Below, piece by piece: positions 18,752 through 27,423 of a DNA stretch of 64,000 bases. The translations under genes were made by a program, and so were the position numbers. The notes under the pieces are model-generated. The model saw only the letters and a list, made by a program, of their open reading frames with translations. It was not told the DNA's origin and did not search any database. Numbering within the stretch: position 1 is the stretch's first letter; each line of letters opens with the position of its first letter. Source of the stretch: an uncultured Paracoccaceae bacterium (GTDB taxonomy: Bacteria > Pseudomonadota > Alphaproteobacteria > Rhodobacterales > Rhodobacteraceae); NCBI GenBank assembly GCA_947492475.1, contig CANLNM010000003.1:310001-374000 (forward strand), given 5' to 3'.

Positions 18752-18777
18752 TTAACCTCTTGTTAATTTTAGTTAAC
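18752..18777. promoter_or_regulatory. Tandem TTAA repeats resembling CtrA boxes
   Basis: TTAA at 18752-18755, 18763-18766 and 18773-18776 (the last as TTAAC): one TTAA-N7-TTAA and one TTAA-N6-TTAAC. The known alphaproteobacterial CtrA consensus is TTAA-N7-TTAAC. It lies about 85 bases upstream of the methyltransferase start (18668) and just downstream of trcR. Confidence 0.45.
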
Positions 18778-18787
18778 GCCTGAGTCA

Positions 18788-18817
18788 AAAAGGCCCCACC
18801 AATTGGCAGGGCCTTTT
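18788..18817 (-). terminator. Terminator of trcR
   Basis: AAAAGGCCC (18788-18796) pairs with GGGCCTTTT (18809-18817) around a 12-base loop. On the minus strand the stem is followed by a T-run. It begins 20 bases past the trcR stop. Confidence 0.8.
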
Positions 18818-18836
18818 AAGATACGTGAATCAAAGA

Positions 18837-19583
18837 TTACTCTTCGTCTTCGTCATCTTTGCTATCGGGCAAGTTAAAGAAGCTGTCCGCATCAGGGATT
18901 GCCTCTTCTTTGTCACTTGGATCGACATCTGTGTTCAGCGTGAACGTTTCCAGACCGGAAATCGCAGATGGCATTTTTGGCTCAGCGTCCATGCCAAGGC
19001 TCTGCTCAGTCGACACCAGTTTACGGCGCTCATCATCCGACATCACGCTGCCTTCAGCCTTTTTGGCAGCAGCTTTTTGAACAGCCAGATCCAATTCGGT
19101 CTGTTTACACAGGCCCAGCGCAACTGGGTCGATAGGCTCCATGTTGGAAATGTTCCAATGGGTGCGTTCACGGATCGACTGAATTGTCGGCTTGGTGGTG
19201 CCCACCAGTTTCGCAATCTGGCCATCGGACAATTCGGGATGAAACTTCACCAGCCATAGGATCGAATTCGGGCGATCCTGACGTTTGGACAGCGGTGTGT
19301 AACGCGGACCACGACGCTTTTCTTCGCCAACAGCTGCGGCGTTAAACTTCAGCTTCATGCGGTACAGTTTGTTTTCCTGTGCCTTGTCGATTTCTTCTTG
19401 GACCAGCTGGTTGTTGGTGATCGGGTCAAACCCTTTGACGCCTTGTGCCACGTCGCCATCAGCGATGCCCTGAACTTCTAGCTCGTGCATGCCTACAAAT
19501 TCGGCGATCTGGCGAAAGCTGATTGTGGTATTGTCCACCAGCCAAACGGCAGTTGCCTTGGCCATGATTGGTTTGTCAGCCAT
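18837..19583 (-). CDS. trcR: TrcR (DUF1013) cell-cycle transcriptional regulator
   Basis: 248 residues. It matches the alphaproteobacterial DUF1013 family: MAKATAVWLVDNTTISFRQI at the N-terminus, helix-turn-helix-like FRQIAEFVGMHELEVQGIADG, and a second HTH-like DGQIAKLVGTTKPTIQSIRER. The C-terminal 50 residues are acidic and end in DDEDEE. The family is named TrcR and linked to cell-cycle transcription (from memory). The start at 19583 has a perfect AGGAGG six bases upstream. It is followed by its own terminator. Confidence 0.88.
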   Translation of the reverse strand: MADKPIMAKATAVWLVDNTTISFRQIAEFVGMHELEVQGIADGDVAQGVKGFDPITNNQLVQEEIDKAQENKLYRMKLKFNAAAVGEEKRRGPRYTPLSKRQDRPNSILWLVKFHPELSDGQIAKLVGTTKPTIQSIRERTHWNISNMEPIDPVALGLCKQTELDLAVQKAAAKKAEGSVMSDDERRKLVSTEQSLGMDAEPKMPSAISGLETFTLNTDVDPSDKEEAIPDADSFFNLPDSKDDEDEE

Positions 19584-19708
19584 GTAAGCCTCCTGAATTA
19601 GATACATTTTCCCCGTGCCCTGAAAGGGGCGGCCCATAGGGACCAGTTCGTATTGTCGGGGAACTTATCCTGTATATAGTGCCCGCAACCCATTTAGGAA
19701 AGGTCAAA

Positions 19709-20338
19709 ATGCGTCACCTTCTTGCTGCTTTGCTGATCTCTGCTTCGCCTGTTGCTGCCGATGGGACGGCGGGTGAATTTGATTATTACGTTTTGGCCCT
19801 GTCTTGGTCCGCAAATTGGTGCACCCTGGAAGGGGATGATCGCAATTCGCCGCAATGTGAACCGGACGCCGAATTTGGCTGGGTTTTGCATGGGTTATGG
19901 CCGCAATATGAACGTGGCTGGCCATCCTATTGCAACACAAACCACCGCAATCCGTCCCGCGCAGACACGGGCGAACAGGCCGATTTATATGGGTCATCAG
20001 GGTCTGCGTGGCATCAGTGGAACAAACACGGACAATGCACAGGATTGTCGTCTGACGATTATTATGCGCTCGCGGGCGAAGCCTATGATCGCGTCACCCG
20101 GCCCAGCGTATTCCGCCGCCTGTCCAGCGCGGTCACACTGCCTGCATCCGTTGTGGAACAGGCGTTTACCACCGAAAACGAAGGGCTGGACGCAGATGAA
20201 ATCACCATCACCTGCCGGTCTGGCTACATCCAAGAGGCGCGGATCTGCCTGACCCGCGATCTGGAATTTCGCCAATGCGGCGCGGATGTGATCCGGGATT
20301 GCACGCTGGATGATGCGTTGTTTGAACCCATGCGCTAA
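19709..20338 (+). CDS. Secreted ribonuclease T2-family enzyme
   Basis: 209 residues with a signal peptide (MRHLLAALLISASPVAA, cleavage near 17-18), so periplasmic or extracellular. Catalytic region I, FGWVLHGLWPQ, carries His61; region II, WHQWNKHGQC, carries Lys106 and His107 with Cys110. In the T2 family region II normally reads H-E-W-x-K-H-G; here the Glu is Gln103, which may lower activity or may be a lineage variant. Four or more cysteines suit an exported enzyme. It degrades RNA non-specifically, probably for nutrients. Confidence 0.88.
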   Translation: MRHLLAALLISASPVAADGTAGEFDYYVLALSWSANWCTLEGDDRNSPQCEPDAEFGWVLHGLWPQYERGWPSYCNTNHRNPSRADTGEQADLYGSSGSAWHQWNKHGQCTGLSSDDYYALAGEAYDRVTRPSVFRRLSSAVTLPASVVEQAFTTENEGLDADEITITCRSGYIQEARICLTRDLEFRQCGADVIRDCTLDDALFEPMR

Positions 20339-20775
20339 CGCGCACGTCCGTCAGGGTATTCCCCCGGACCTTTGATTTCCAACAGGTTGCCAAACGGGTC
20401 GCGGATGTAAAACGAATGGCCCATGCCGCGCGCGCCGCCATGCATGGCTTCGCGTTCGATTGGGACGTTGTGATGGGCCAAATGGGCGCGCAACGCGTCG
20501 TGGTCAAATGCCGATGTGGCGATGCAAACATGATCCACATTGCGCCCACCGGGCACGGGTGGCACCGCGCTGGCGCCGCCGGGATGGGTTGTGTCCCACA
20601 GCACGATCAACGACGCCCCGGCCCAGACTTGCTCCATCCCGAGATCGGGATAAGAATACCCAATCGGGCAGCCCAAAACGTCGCGATACCAATCCACAGC
20701 GCGCCGCAGGTCGTCGACCAGAAACACAACGTGATCGATGCCTGTCAGGCTAAACGGGATGTCGCGATGGGGCAT
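20335..20775 (-). CDS. VOC-family (glyoxalase/bleomycin-resistance fold) protein
   Basis: 146 residues with two beta-alpha-beta-beta-beta halves of the vicinal-oxygen-chelate fold: GIDHVVFLVDDLRRAVDWYRDVLGCP at the start and FYIRDPFGNLLEIKGP at the end. The metal ligands are probably the His of DHVVF, the His of NVDHVCI and the Glu of LLEI. The substrate cannot be told. Its start overlaps the aldo/keto reductase stop by one base (TGATG), suggesting co-translation. Confidence 0.85.
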   Translation of the reverse strand: MPHRDIPFSLTGIDHVVFLVDDLRRAVDWYRDVLGCPIGYSYPDLGMEQVWAGASLIVLWDTTHPGGASAVPPVPGGRNVDHVCIATSAFDHDALRAHLAHHNVPIEREAMHGGARGMGHSFYIRDPFGNLLEIKGPGEYPDGRAR

Positions 20776-21590
20776 CACACATCCCATTTCGGGCACCACG
20801 GCCCGTTGACCAATCGCAGACCGCGATCCATGGACCGCAAGGTTTCGATCTGATCCGTGGTCAATGACACATCCTGTGCGGCAAAATTTTCCGCGATCCG
20901 GCCCGGATTAGACGAGGACGGGATCACCACATGCCCCTCGGCCATCAAAAACGCCAGCGCCAATTGCGCAGGCGTAATACCCAAATCAGACGCCATCGCC
21001 ACAAAGGGGGCGTCGTCCAGAATGGCACCACGCGCCAAAGGCGAAAAGGCGGTAATGGGGATGTTTTTATGGGCGCAATGATCCACAATCGGGTGGTTCT
21101 GCATAAAGGGGTGCATTTCAACCTGATTGGTTAAAATCACACGATCCCCCAGCAATTCCAACGCCTTATCAATGTAGTGAATGGTGAAATTCGACACGCC
21201 AATATGCCGTGTTAGCCCGGCATCATACACGTCCGCCAATTGGGCCATGTAATCCTGAATGTCATATTCGTCGCCAATGGATGGGTAATGCAACAGCAGC
21301 AAATCCACCGGACCAACACCCAGTTTTTCTAACGACGCCTCGACATGCGGGCGCACTTGACCGGGGCCAAAGCTTTCTGGGGCGACTTTGGTGGTCACCC
21401 ACAGATCAGCGCGCGCAATGCCAGAATCCGCAATCGCACGGCCCACGAATTCTTCGTTCTCATAACCTTCGGCCCCGTCAATGTGACGATAGCCGGTTTC
21501 CAATGCGGTCAATGTGCTTTGATAGGCCTCTTGGTCGGGGCGGTTCCACGTCCCAAAGCCCATCTGAGGCATTTTTTCCAATGCTGACAT
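20775..21590 (-). CDS. Aldo/keto reductase
   Basis: 271 residues, the usual AKR barrel length. Catalytic tetrad candidates are visible: Asp and Tyr in HIDGAEGYENE, Lys in VTTKVAPE, His in LLLHYPSIG. The NADPH-binding C-terminal VIPSSSNPGRIAENF is intact. It reduces carbonyl compounds of unknown identity. Grouped on one strand with a quinone-oxidoreductase-like gene upstream and a VOC protein downstream, so the cluster may deal with reactive carbonyls. Confidence 0.9.
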   Translation of the reverse strand: MSALEKMPQMGFGTWNRPDQEAYQSTLTALETGYRHIDGAEGYENEEFVGRAIADSGIARADLWVTTKVAPESFGPGQVRPHVEASLEKLGVGPVDLLLLHYPSIGDEYDIQDYMAQLADVYDAGLTRHIGVSNFTIHYIDKALELLGDRVILTNQVEMHPFMQNHPIVDHCAHKNIPITAFSPLARGAILDDAPFVAMASDLGITPAQLALAFLMAEGHVVIPSSSNPGRIAENFAAQDVSLTTDQIETLRSMDRGLRLVNGPWCPKWDV

Positions 21591-21676
21591 GTGACATCCT
21601 CCCAAATGTTAGCGGAAACCTAAAACGATTTCGCCACCGCCGCAAGGATGCCCCGCCCAATGGCAGGATCGCCAGA

Positions 21677-22660
21677 TTACCCCACTTTGAGGACGATTTT
21701 GCCGATATGTTGGCTGCTTTCCATGCGGGTATGTGCGTCGGCTGCGTGGTCCAGCGTGAATTCCTGATCCATCACCGGCGCAATCCGCCCCGTGGCCAGC
21801 AATGGCCAGACTTTTTCATATAGGTCAGCCGCGATCCGGGCCTTGGCCAGATCGCTCTGGGGGCGCAGGGTCGATCCGGTCATGGTCAACCGGCGCATCA
21901 TCAGATGAGCAAAGTTTATTTCGGCTTTGGGGCCTTGCAAAAACGCGATCTGCACCAAGCGGCCATCATCGGCCAGCGCCTTGATATTGCGGGCAATATA
22001 AGACCCGCCAACCATGTCCAAAATCACATCCGCCCCGCCCTGTTCGCGCAGAACATCGACAAAATCCGCGTCACGATAATTGATCGCCTGTTCTGCGCCC
22101 AGCGCCAGACAGGCGGCGCATTTTTCGTCAGACCCGGCCGTGGTGAACACCCGCGCGCCCAGCACATTGGCCAGTTGGATCGCCGTTGTGCCAATCCCTG
22201 ATGATCCGCCATGGACCAAAAACCGTTCACCGGCCTTCAATCCGCCGCGTTGAAACACGTTGGACCAGACGGTGAAAAATGTTTCCGGCAAACACGCGGC
22301 CTGTTTCAAATCCATCCCATCCGGAACAGGCAAACAATGGGCGGCGGGCGTGACCACCTGCTCAGCATAGCCGCCACCGGGCAGCAATGCGCAGACCGGG
22401 TCCCCCACGGCCCAATCCGTGACCCCATCCCCGATTGCAGCAATGGTTCCGGATGCTTCTAGCCCCGGCAGATCACTGGCCCCTTTGGGCGGGTTATACA
22501 GACCTGCCCGTTGCAACGCATCCGGCCGGTTGACCCCCGCATAAGCCACTTGAATGCGCACTTCGCCATGGCCCGGTTCGGGGATATCCCGCAAGGCTGG
22601 TTTCAACACATCCGGGCCGCCGGGGGTGGAAATTTCCACCACACGCATTTGTTCGCTCAT
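21677..22660 (-). CDS. NAD(P)H-quinone oxidoreductase (zinc-free MDR family, PIG3/QOR-like)
   Basis: 327 residues. GroES-like N-terminal domain (GEVRIQVAYAGVNRPDALQR) and a Rossmann domain with FLVHGGSSGIGTTAIQLAN, the pattern of quinone oxidoreductases that lack zinc ligands. ADVILDMVGGSYIARNIKALA and the C-terminal DAHTRMESSQHIGKIVLKV fit the PIG3-like group. It starts nine bases after the COQ9 gene and is probably in the same message. Confidence 0.9.
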   Translation of the reverse strand: MSEQMRVVEISTPGGPDVLKPALRDIPEPGHGEVRIQVAYAGVNRPDALQRAGLYNPPKGASDLPGLEASGTIAAIGDGVTDWAVGDPVCALLPGGGYAEQVVTPAAHCLPVPDGMDLKQAACLPETFFTVWSNVFQRGGLKAGERFLVHGGSSGIGTTAIQLANVLGARVFTTAGSDEKCAACLALGAEQAINYRDADFVDVLREQGGADVILDMVGGSYIARNIKALADDGRLVQIAFLQGPKAEINFAHLMMRRLTMTGSTLRPQSDLAKARIAADLYEKVWPLLATGRIAPVMDQEFTLDHAADAHTRMESSQHIGKIVLKVG

Positions 22661-22669
22661 ATCGGGATC

Positions 22670-23386
22670 CTATTTGTTAACTGTCCAACGGCCGGGCACA
22701 TCCTCGCGTGCGCCAGCGCGGGCATTGGGGGCTTTGACCTGACCAAACAGCGCATCCAATGGCCCCAAAAACGGTTTCACCAAAGGATTGCCGCGCATGT
22801 GACCCTTTAGCTTTTCGAATTGCATGACGTTGTCGATGCGCCGGTCGATAAAGGCATCCGTGGCCTGCCCGTCCAGACTGTCATCGCCCAACCAATACAG
22901 CACAACCGACGAATAAACCGCGGACAAGGTCGCGCGTTTGGAATAGTAGTTCACATCCTCGGACGTGTCGCCCAGCAGGGTCCAGATCGCATCGGATGTG
23001 CCCCAGATCAGACGCGCCCCTTCGGCGGCCAGATGGGGCATGGCAAACAGGATTGTGCCACGCCGCACGGCCTCTTTGTCGGCGCAAACCTGCAATCGCA
23101 GCCGGATCGCGAGGCTGATTTTGTCGCGAATGCGCATGTCGGTCAGGTCGTGATCCGCCATGGCGGCGCGCATGTCGACGTCGCCCTGTTTGTGGAATTC
23201 CATGGCCAGATCCACCGCCCCGCGCGGACAGGTTTGGCGCGCCGTATCAGGGTCAATGTCCGAATCGCCCACCGCCGCGTCAAACGCCACATCCCCCCAT
23301 CCATCAAAGGCCACATGCGGCAGGATTGCCTCTAATAATGCGGTTTTGATGGGGTCATGGGCTGTTTCAGCGGATGAATACGACAT
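22670..23386 (-). CDS. COQ9-family protein (ubiquinone biosynthesis)
   Basis: 238 residues. TetR-like all-helical fold with the COQ9 C-terminal domain (WGTSDAIWTLLGDTSEDVNYY, RATLSAVYSSVVLYWLGDDS). COQ9 binds lipids and helps COQ7 hydroxylate ubiquinone precursors; in bacteria it occurs mainly in alphaproteobacteria. The start at 23386 has AAGGAG five bases upstream. Divergent from rpsU. Confidence 0.9.
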   Translation of the reverse strand: MSYSSAETAHDPIKTALLEAILPHVAFDGWGDVAFDAAVGDSDIDPDTARQTCPRGAVDLAMEFHKQGDVDMRAAMADHDLTDMRIRDKISLAIRLRLQVCADKEAVRRGTILFAMPHLAAEGARLIWGTSDAIWTLLGDTSEDVNYYSKRATLSAVYSSVVLYWLGDDSLDGQATDAFIDRRIDNVMQFEKLKGHMRGNPLVKPFLGPLDALFGQVKAPNARAGAREDVPGRWTVNK

Positions 23387-23412
23387 GGGGGCTCCTTGGT
23401 CTGTCTCTACTC

Positions 23413-23441
23413 TAGACAAGTTCCGACCCCTTTGCTATACG
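23413..23441 (+). promoter_or_regulatory. Probable rpsU promoter
   Basis: TAGACA (23413-23418), 17-base spacer, TATACG (23436-23441), 54 bases before the rpsU start; a good sigma-70-type match for a highly expressed ribosomal gene. Confidence 0.6.
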
Positions 23442-23494
23442 CGCGGTTCCTGCAAATCCTTGCAATTTCAACCTAGAAAGGTGGTGACAACCAC

Positions 23495-23701
23495 ATGCAG
23501 GTAAGTGTTCGCGATAACAACGTCGATCAGGCGCTCCGTGCCCTGAAGAAAAAGCTACAGCGCGAAGGCGTTTTCCGTGAAATGAAGCTGAAGCAACATT
23601 TCGAGAAGCCGTCCGAGAAAAAAGCACGCGAGAAGGCCGAGGCCATCCGCCGTCAGCGCAAGCTCGCTCGTAAAAAGGCACAGCGCGAAGGTATGCTCTA
23701 A
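23495..23701 (+). CDS. rpsU: 30S ribosomal protein S21
   Basis: 68 residues, very basic, starting [20 protein letters not shown] and ending in an Arg/Lys-rich helix, as in alphaproteobacterial S21. AGAAAGG precedes the start. Monocistronic: a promoter lies upstream and a strong terminator follows. S21 binds near the 3' end of 16S rRNA and assists initiation. Confidence 0.97.
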   Translation: MQVSVRDNNVDQALRALKKKLQREGVFREMKLKQHFEKPSEKKAREKAEAIRRQRKLARKKAQREGML

Positions 23702-23730
23702 GCAGCCCTTGAACGCTATGTAAGAATTCT

Positions 23731-23765
23731 AAACCCCCGAGGCCCAGCCGCGGGGGTTTGTTTTT
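23731..23765 (+). terminator. Rho-independent terminator of rpsU
   Basis: AAACCCCCG (23731-23739) and CGGGGGTTT (23751-23759) form a 9-base stem with an 11-base loop, followed by GTTTTT. Confidence 0.9.
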
Positions 23766-23774
23766 GTGCGGATG

Positions 23775-25508
23775 TCAGCGGCTGGACAGGGTATGCATCG
23801 CGTCAAATTGCGACAGAAATACCTGCCCGGTCAAATCACCCAAAAAATGTTCCTTTTGCAGGCGATCCATCACCGGGCCTTTGACTTCGGACAGATGCAA
23901 TTGCACCTCCATTTCGCGCAGGCGTGTGTTGATCATTTCCAAGGATTCCAGCGCGCTTAGATCAATGTCGTTGATCGCAGAACATTGCAGGATCACATGG
24001 CGAATACCGGGGTCATTGGCCACACGATTGTGAATTTTATCCTCTAAAAACCGGGCATTGGCGAAGTATAAGCTTTCGTCCACGCGCAGCGAAACGATGC
24101 TGGGATCGGTCTGGACTTTATGGCGCAGGATATTGCGAAAATGTTCGGTGCCCGGCACCAACCCCACTTCGGCAATATGCGGTCGCGACGTTTTATAGAG
24201 ATGCAGCAAAATCGACAGGCCGACCCCTGCCGACACGCCGATTTCCACGCCCATCCCCAACGTCAGCAGGATGGTGATCAACACGGCGGCAAAATCGGCC
24301 TTTGAATAGCCCCAGCTGCGTTTGAGGATGCTGAAATCCACCAAACTGAGGACAGCGACGATGATGGTCGCGGCCAGCGTTGCCTTGGGCAGGAAATAGA
24401 TCAATGGTGTTAAAAACAACGCCGCAAACGCCAATCCGAGGGCCGTAAACGCCCCGGCGGCGGGGGTTTCTGCCCCGGCGTCAAAATTAACCACCGACCG
24501 GGAAAACCCGCCCGTCACCGGAAAACCACCGGTCAAGGATGCGCCGATATTGGCGGCCCCCAATCCGATCAATTCCTGATCCGGATCAATACGTTGGCGT
24601 TTTTTAGCGGCCAATGTTTGGGCCACGGATATCGATTCAACAAAGCCGATGATCGAAATCAGAAACGCCGGTAGCAGCAATTGACCGATCAAGCTGGGGG
24701 ACAGCGACGGGAATGTCAGCGGGGGCAAGCTTTGGGGAACGTCGCCGACGATTTTGACACCCTGCCCCGCCAGTCCAAACCCCCAAACCACCAAGGTTGA
24801 CACCACAACCACCACCACCGGCCCGGTTTTCACCGCGATCCCGGTCAGACCCCCACCGATGCCTAATCGGGTCAGCGATGGTTTTAACCCTTTGCGGACC
24901 CAAAACAAAAACGCAGTCCCCAAGATGCCGATTGCGGCTGTGAACAGGTTCGTTTCGGTCAGATGTGCCAACAGCGACACGACAATTTCCAACAGGGTGT
25001 GTCCATGCGCGTCAATGCCCAGAATGTGTTTCAATTGGCTGGCTGCAATGATGATCCCCGATGCGGTGATGAACCCGGCAATCACCGGATGGGACAGGAA
25101 ATTGGCGATAAACCCTAATCGCAACACCCCCATCATCAGCAAAATACCCCCCGACAGCCCGGCCAAGGTCAGGGCCGCCACGGCATATCCCATGCTGCCT
25201 TGGTCGTTGATGTCAGACAAAGCAGCAGCCGTCATCAACGACACAACCGCCACCGGCCCCACGGCCAAGGCGCGGCTGGTGCCAAAAACCGCATATAACA
25301 TGATCGGTACGATGGACGCATATAGGCCTGCCTCGGGGGGCAATCCCGCTAGCAGGGCATAGGCTAATGATTGCGGGATCAACATGATCGTCACAATCAG
25401 CGCCGCCATCACATCATTGCCAAAACTGACGCGATTATAGTCGCGCACCAAGGTCACGATGGGAAAGACACGGGTCACCAATGGCGGCAGGGTTGCACGT
25501 GATTTCAT
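23775..25508 (-). CDS. SulP-family inorganic anion transporter with STAS domain
   Basis: 577 residues. About 10-12 membrane segments (residues about 25-430) with the SulP signature region IPQSLAYALLAGLPPEAGLYAS, then a cytoplasmic STAS domain (about 450-560: VSLRVDESLYFANARFLEDKI, ILQCSAINDIDLSALESLEMI). SulP proteins carry sulfate, bicarbonate or dicarboxylates; the substrate here is not clear and no carbonic anhydrase gene is adjacent. The start MKSRATLPPL follows a purine-rich stretch. Confidence 0.9.
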   Translation of the reverse strand: MKSRATLPPLVTRVFPIVTLVRDYNRVSFGNDVMAALIVTIMLIPQSLAYALLAGLPPEAGLYASIVPIMLYAVFGTSRALAVGPVAVVSLMTAAALSDINDQGSMGYAVAALTLAGLSGGILLMMGVLRLGFIANFLSHPVIAGFITASGIIIAASQLKHILGIDAHGHTLLEIVVSLLAHLTETNLFTAAIGILGTAFLFWVRKGLKPSLTRLGIGGGLTGIAVKTGPVVVVVVSTLVVWGFGLAGQGVKIVGDVPQSLPPLTFPSLSPSLIGQLLLPAFLISIIGFVESISVAQTLAAKKRQRIDPDQELIGLGAANIGASLTGGFPVTGGFSRSVVNFDAGAETPAAGAFTALGLAFAALFLTPLIYFLPKATLAATIIVAVLSLVDFSILKRSWGYSKADFAAVLITILLTLGMGVEIGVSAGVGLSILLHLYKTSRPHIAEVGLVPGTEHFRNILRHKVQTDPSIVSLRVDESLYFANARFLEDKIHNRVANDPGIRHVILQCSAINDIDLSALESLEMINTRLREMEVQLHLSEVKGPVMDRLQKEHFLGDLTGQVFLSQFDAMHTLSSR

Positions 25509-25640
25509 CAAGGGGCCTCTAATACATTGCAGATTTGAGATATATGGAGATGCCACCCTCTCAGAGCAAGGCTCTCTGATGCGCCCTTTTGTCCCTTTCC
25601 CCCAGGTTTCGACCTATTCCGAACGCGCCGCGGCGCAAAT

Positions 25641-26099
25641 TTACACAGGCAGCGCCGTTGTCTGACGAACCGTGCGCAAACTGAACGACGAATGAATGGT
25701 CTGCACGCCGGGCAATTTCGCCAAAGATCTGCGGTGAATGCGCGCAAATTCCTCTGCATCAGATGCCACCACTTTTAGCAGGTAGTCCGCCTTGCCGGCC
25801 ATCAAATGACATTCCAATACTTCGGGCACCCGCGCGACGGCCGTTTCAAAGGCATCCAGCAATTCGTCCGCCTGCCCGCTGAGGGCGATTTCGACAAACA
25901 CAGTTGTCTGATACTTTAGCTTTCGCGGGCTCAGCAGGGCCACATAGCCGCTGATGATGCCCTCTTGTTCCATACGTTGAACACGGCGATGGCAGGCCGA
26001 TGCGGATAAATTCACCGCCTCTGACAGGTCCGCATTTGAAATCCGCCCCGTACGTTGCAACGTCACGAGGATTCGGCGGTCAGTGCTGTCAATTTCCAT
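25641..26099 (-). CDS. Lrp/AsnC-family regulator, probable AldR-like
   Basis: 152 residues. N-terminal HTH (IDSTDRRILVTLQRTGRISN, LSASACHRRVQRMEQEG) and a C-terminal RAM ligand-binding domain (about 65-145). Divergent from alanine dehydrogenase with a 136-base gap holding two dyads, so it probably controls ald in response to an amino acid such as alanine. The start at 26099 is the only methionine near the HTH. Confidence 0.88.
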   Translation of the reverse strand: MEIDSTDRRILVTLQRTGRISNADLSEAVNLSASACHRRVQRMEQEGIISGYVALLSPRKLKYQTTVFVEIALSGQADELLDAFETAVARVPEVLECHLMAGKADYLLKVVASDAEEFARIHRRSLAKLPGVQTIHSSFSLRTVRQTTALPV

Positions 26100-26112
26100 T
26101 TGGCGCAGATTC

Positions 26113-26142
26113 CTTCGAAGTTTTCTGACTTTAACGCAGAAA
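26113..26142. promoter_or_regulatory. Dyads between the Lrp-type regulator and ald (candidate operator)
   Basis: A perfect 8-base palindrome CTTCGAAG (26113-26120) is followed at once by TTTCTG (26122-26127), 9 bases, CAGAAA (26137-26142). Position 14-43 bases before the regulator start and about 95-120 before ald suits a shared Lrp-type site. Confidence 0.4.
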
Positions 26143-26235
26143 TCCACGAATGTCACACGCTAACGCGGGGCAAATGACCCAAGACATTCTACCCGATGGG
26201 TGCGACCGTTTGTCTAACGTAGGAGGAAACACCCA

Positions 26236-27351
26236 ATGCATATCGGTTGCCCAACAGAGATCAAACCCCAGGAATTCCGCGTCGGTATGACGCCCAATGC
26301 CGCTGGCGAAGCGGTGTCCCATGGCCACAAAGTCAGCATCCAGCAAGGCGCCGGACTGGGCGCTGGCTTTACGGATGATGACTATGTCGCGGCGGGCGCG
26401 CAGATCATCGAAACGGCGGCTGAAATTTTCGCCAGCGCCGATATGATCGTAAAGGTCAAAGAACCCCAAGCGATCGAGCGTAAAATGCTGCGCAAAGATC
26501 AGCTTTTGTTCACCTATCTGCATCTGGCACCAGATCCGGAACAGACCAAGGATCTGCTGGCATCCGGTTGCACGGCCATCGCCTATGAAACCGTGACCGA
26601 TGATCGTGGTGGCCTGCCTTTGCTGGCCCCAATGTCCGAAGTTGCAGGCCGTCTGGCGGCTCAGGTTGGGGCATATACCCTGCAAAAGGCCAATGGCGGT
26701 CGCGGCGTTCTGATGGGCGGCGTACCCGGTGTTGGCCCCGCCAAAGTGGTCGTGATCGGGGGCGGTGTTGTCGGGACACATGCCGCTAAAATCGCTGCGG
26801 GAATGGGCGCAGATGTGACCATTCTGGATCGGTCCTTGCCACGTCTCAAATACCTTGATGATGTGTTTGGCCGTGATTTCAAAAACCAATATTCCACCGC
26901 AGGCGCCACCGCCGACCTCATCAAAGAGGCCGACATGGTCATCGGTGCGGTTTTGATCCCCGGCGCCGCCGCGCCGAAACTGATCAGCCGCGCGCAATTG
27001 TCGACCATGAAACCGGGCGCCGTGCTGGTGGACGTGGCCATTGACCAGGGCGGGTGTTTTGAAACGTCGCGCGCCACAACCCATGCGGATCCAATCTATG
27101 ACGTGGATGGCATCATGCATTATTGCGTTGCCAACATGCCCGGCGCCGTTGCGCGCACGTCCACAATCGCGCTTGGCAATGCGACGTTGCCCTTCATGCT
27201 GGCGCTGGCAGACAAAGGCTGGAAACAAGCCTGTCAGGACGATCCGCATCTGATGAACGGTCTGAATGTGCATGCGGGTCAACTGACCTATGCCGCCGTT
27301 GGCGAAGCCCTGGGCATGGACTTTATTCCGGCGGCCATCGCAGCGGAATAA
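26236..27351 (+). CDS. ald: Alanine dehydrogenase
   Basis: 371 residues, the standard length. It interconverts L-alanine and pyruvate plus ammonia with NAD+. The N-terminus MHIGCPTEIKPQEFRVGMTP, the Rossmann motif VVVIGGGVVGTHAAKIAAGMGA (about 169-190) and SRAQLSTMKPGAVLVDVAIDQGGC are family hallmarks. AGGAGG precedes the start. Probably regulated by the divergent Lrp-type gene. Confidence 0.96.
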   Translation: MHIGCPTEIKPQEFRVGMTPNAAGEAVSHGHKVSIQQGAGLGAGFTDDDYVAAGAQIIETAAEIFASADMIVKVKEPQAIERKMLRKDQLLFTYLHLAPDPEQTKDLLASGCTAIAYETVTDDRGGLPLLAPMSEVAGRLAAQVGAYTLQKANGGRGVLMGGVPGVGPAKVVVIGGGVVGTHAAKIAAGMGADVTILDRSLPRLKYLDDVFGRDFKNQYSTAGATADLIKEADMVIGAVLIPGAAAPKLISRAQLSTMKPGAVLVDVAIDQGGCFETSRATTHADPIYDVDGIMHYCVANMPGAVARTSTIALGNATLPFMLALADKGWKQACQDDPHLMNGLNVHAGQLTYAAVGEALGMDFIPAAIAAE

Positions 27352-27423
27352 ACCAGCGCAAAATGCGACGGAATGTCGGGGCTGATCCGTATCAGTCCCG
27401 ACACTTCATTTCAGAGGCCCCCA

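Noticed and set aside
26131-27282. 383-codon minus-strand open frame over ald
   Set aside because: Antisense of alanine dehydrogenase, no family resemblance.
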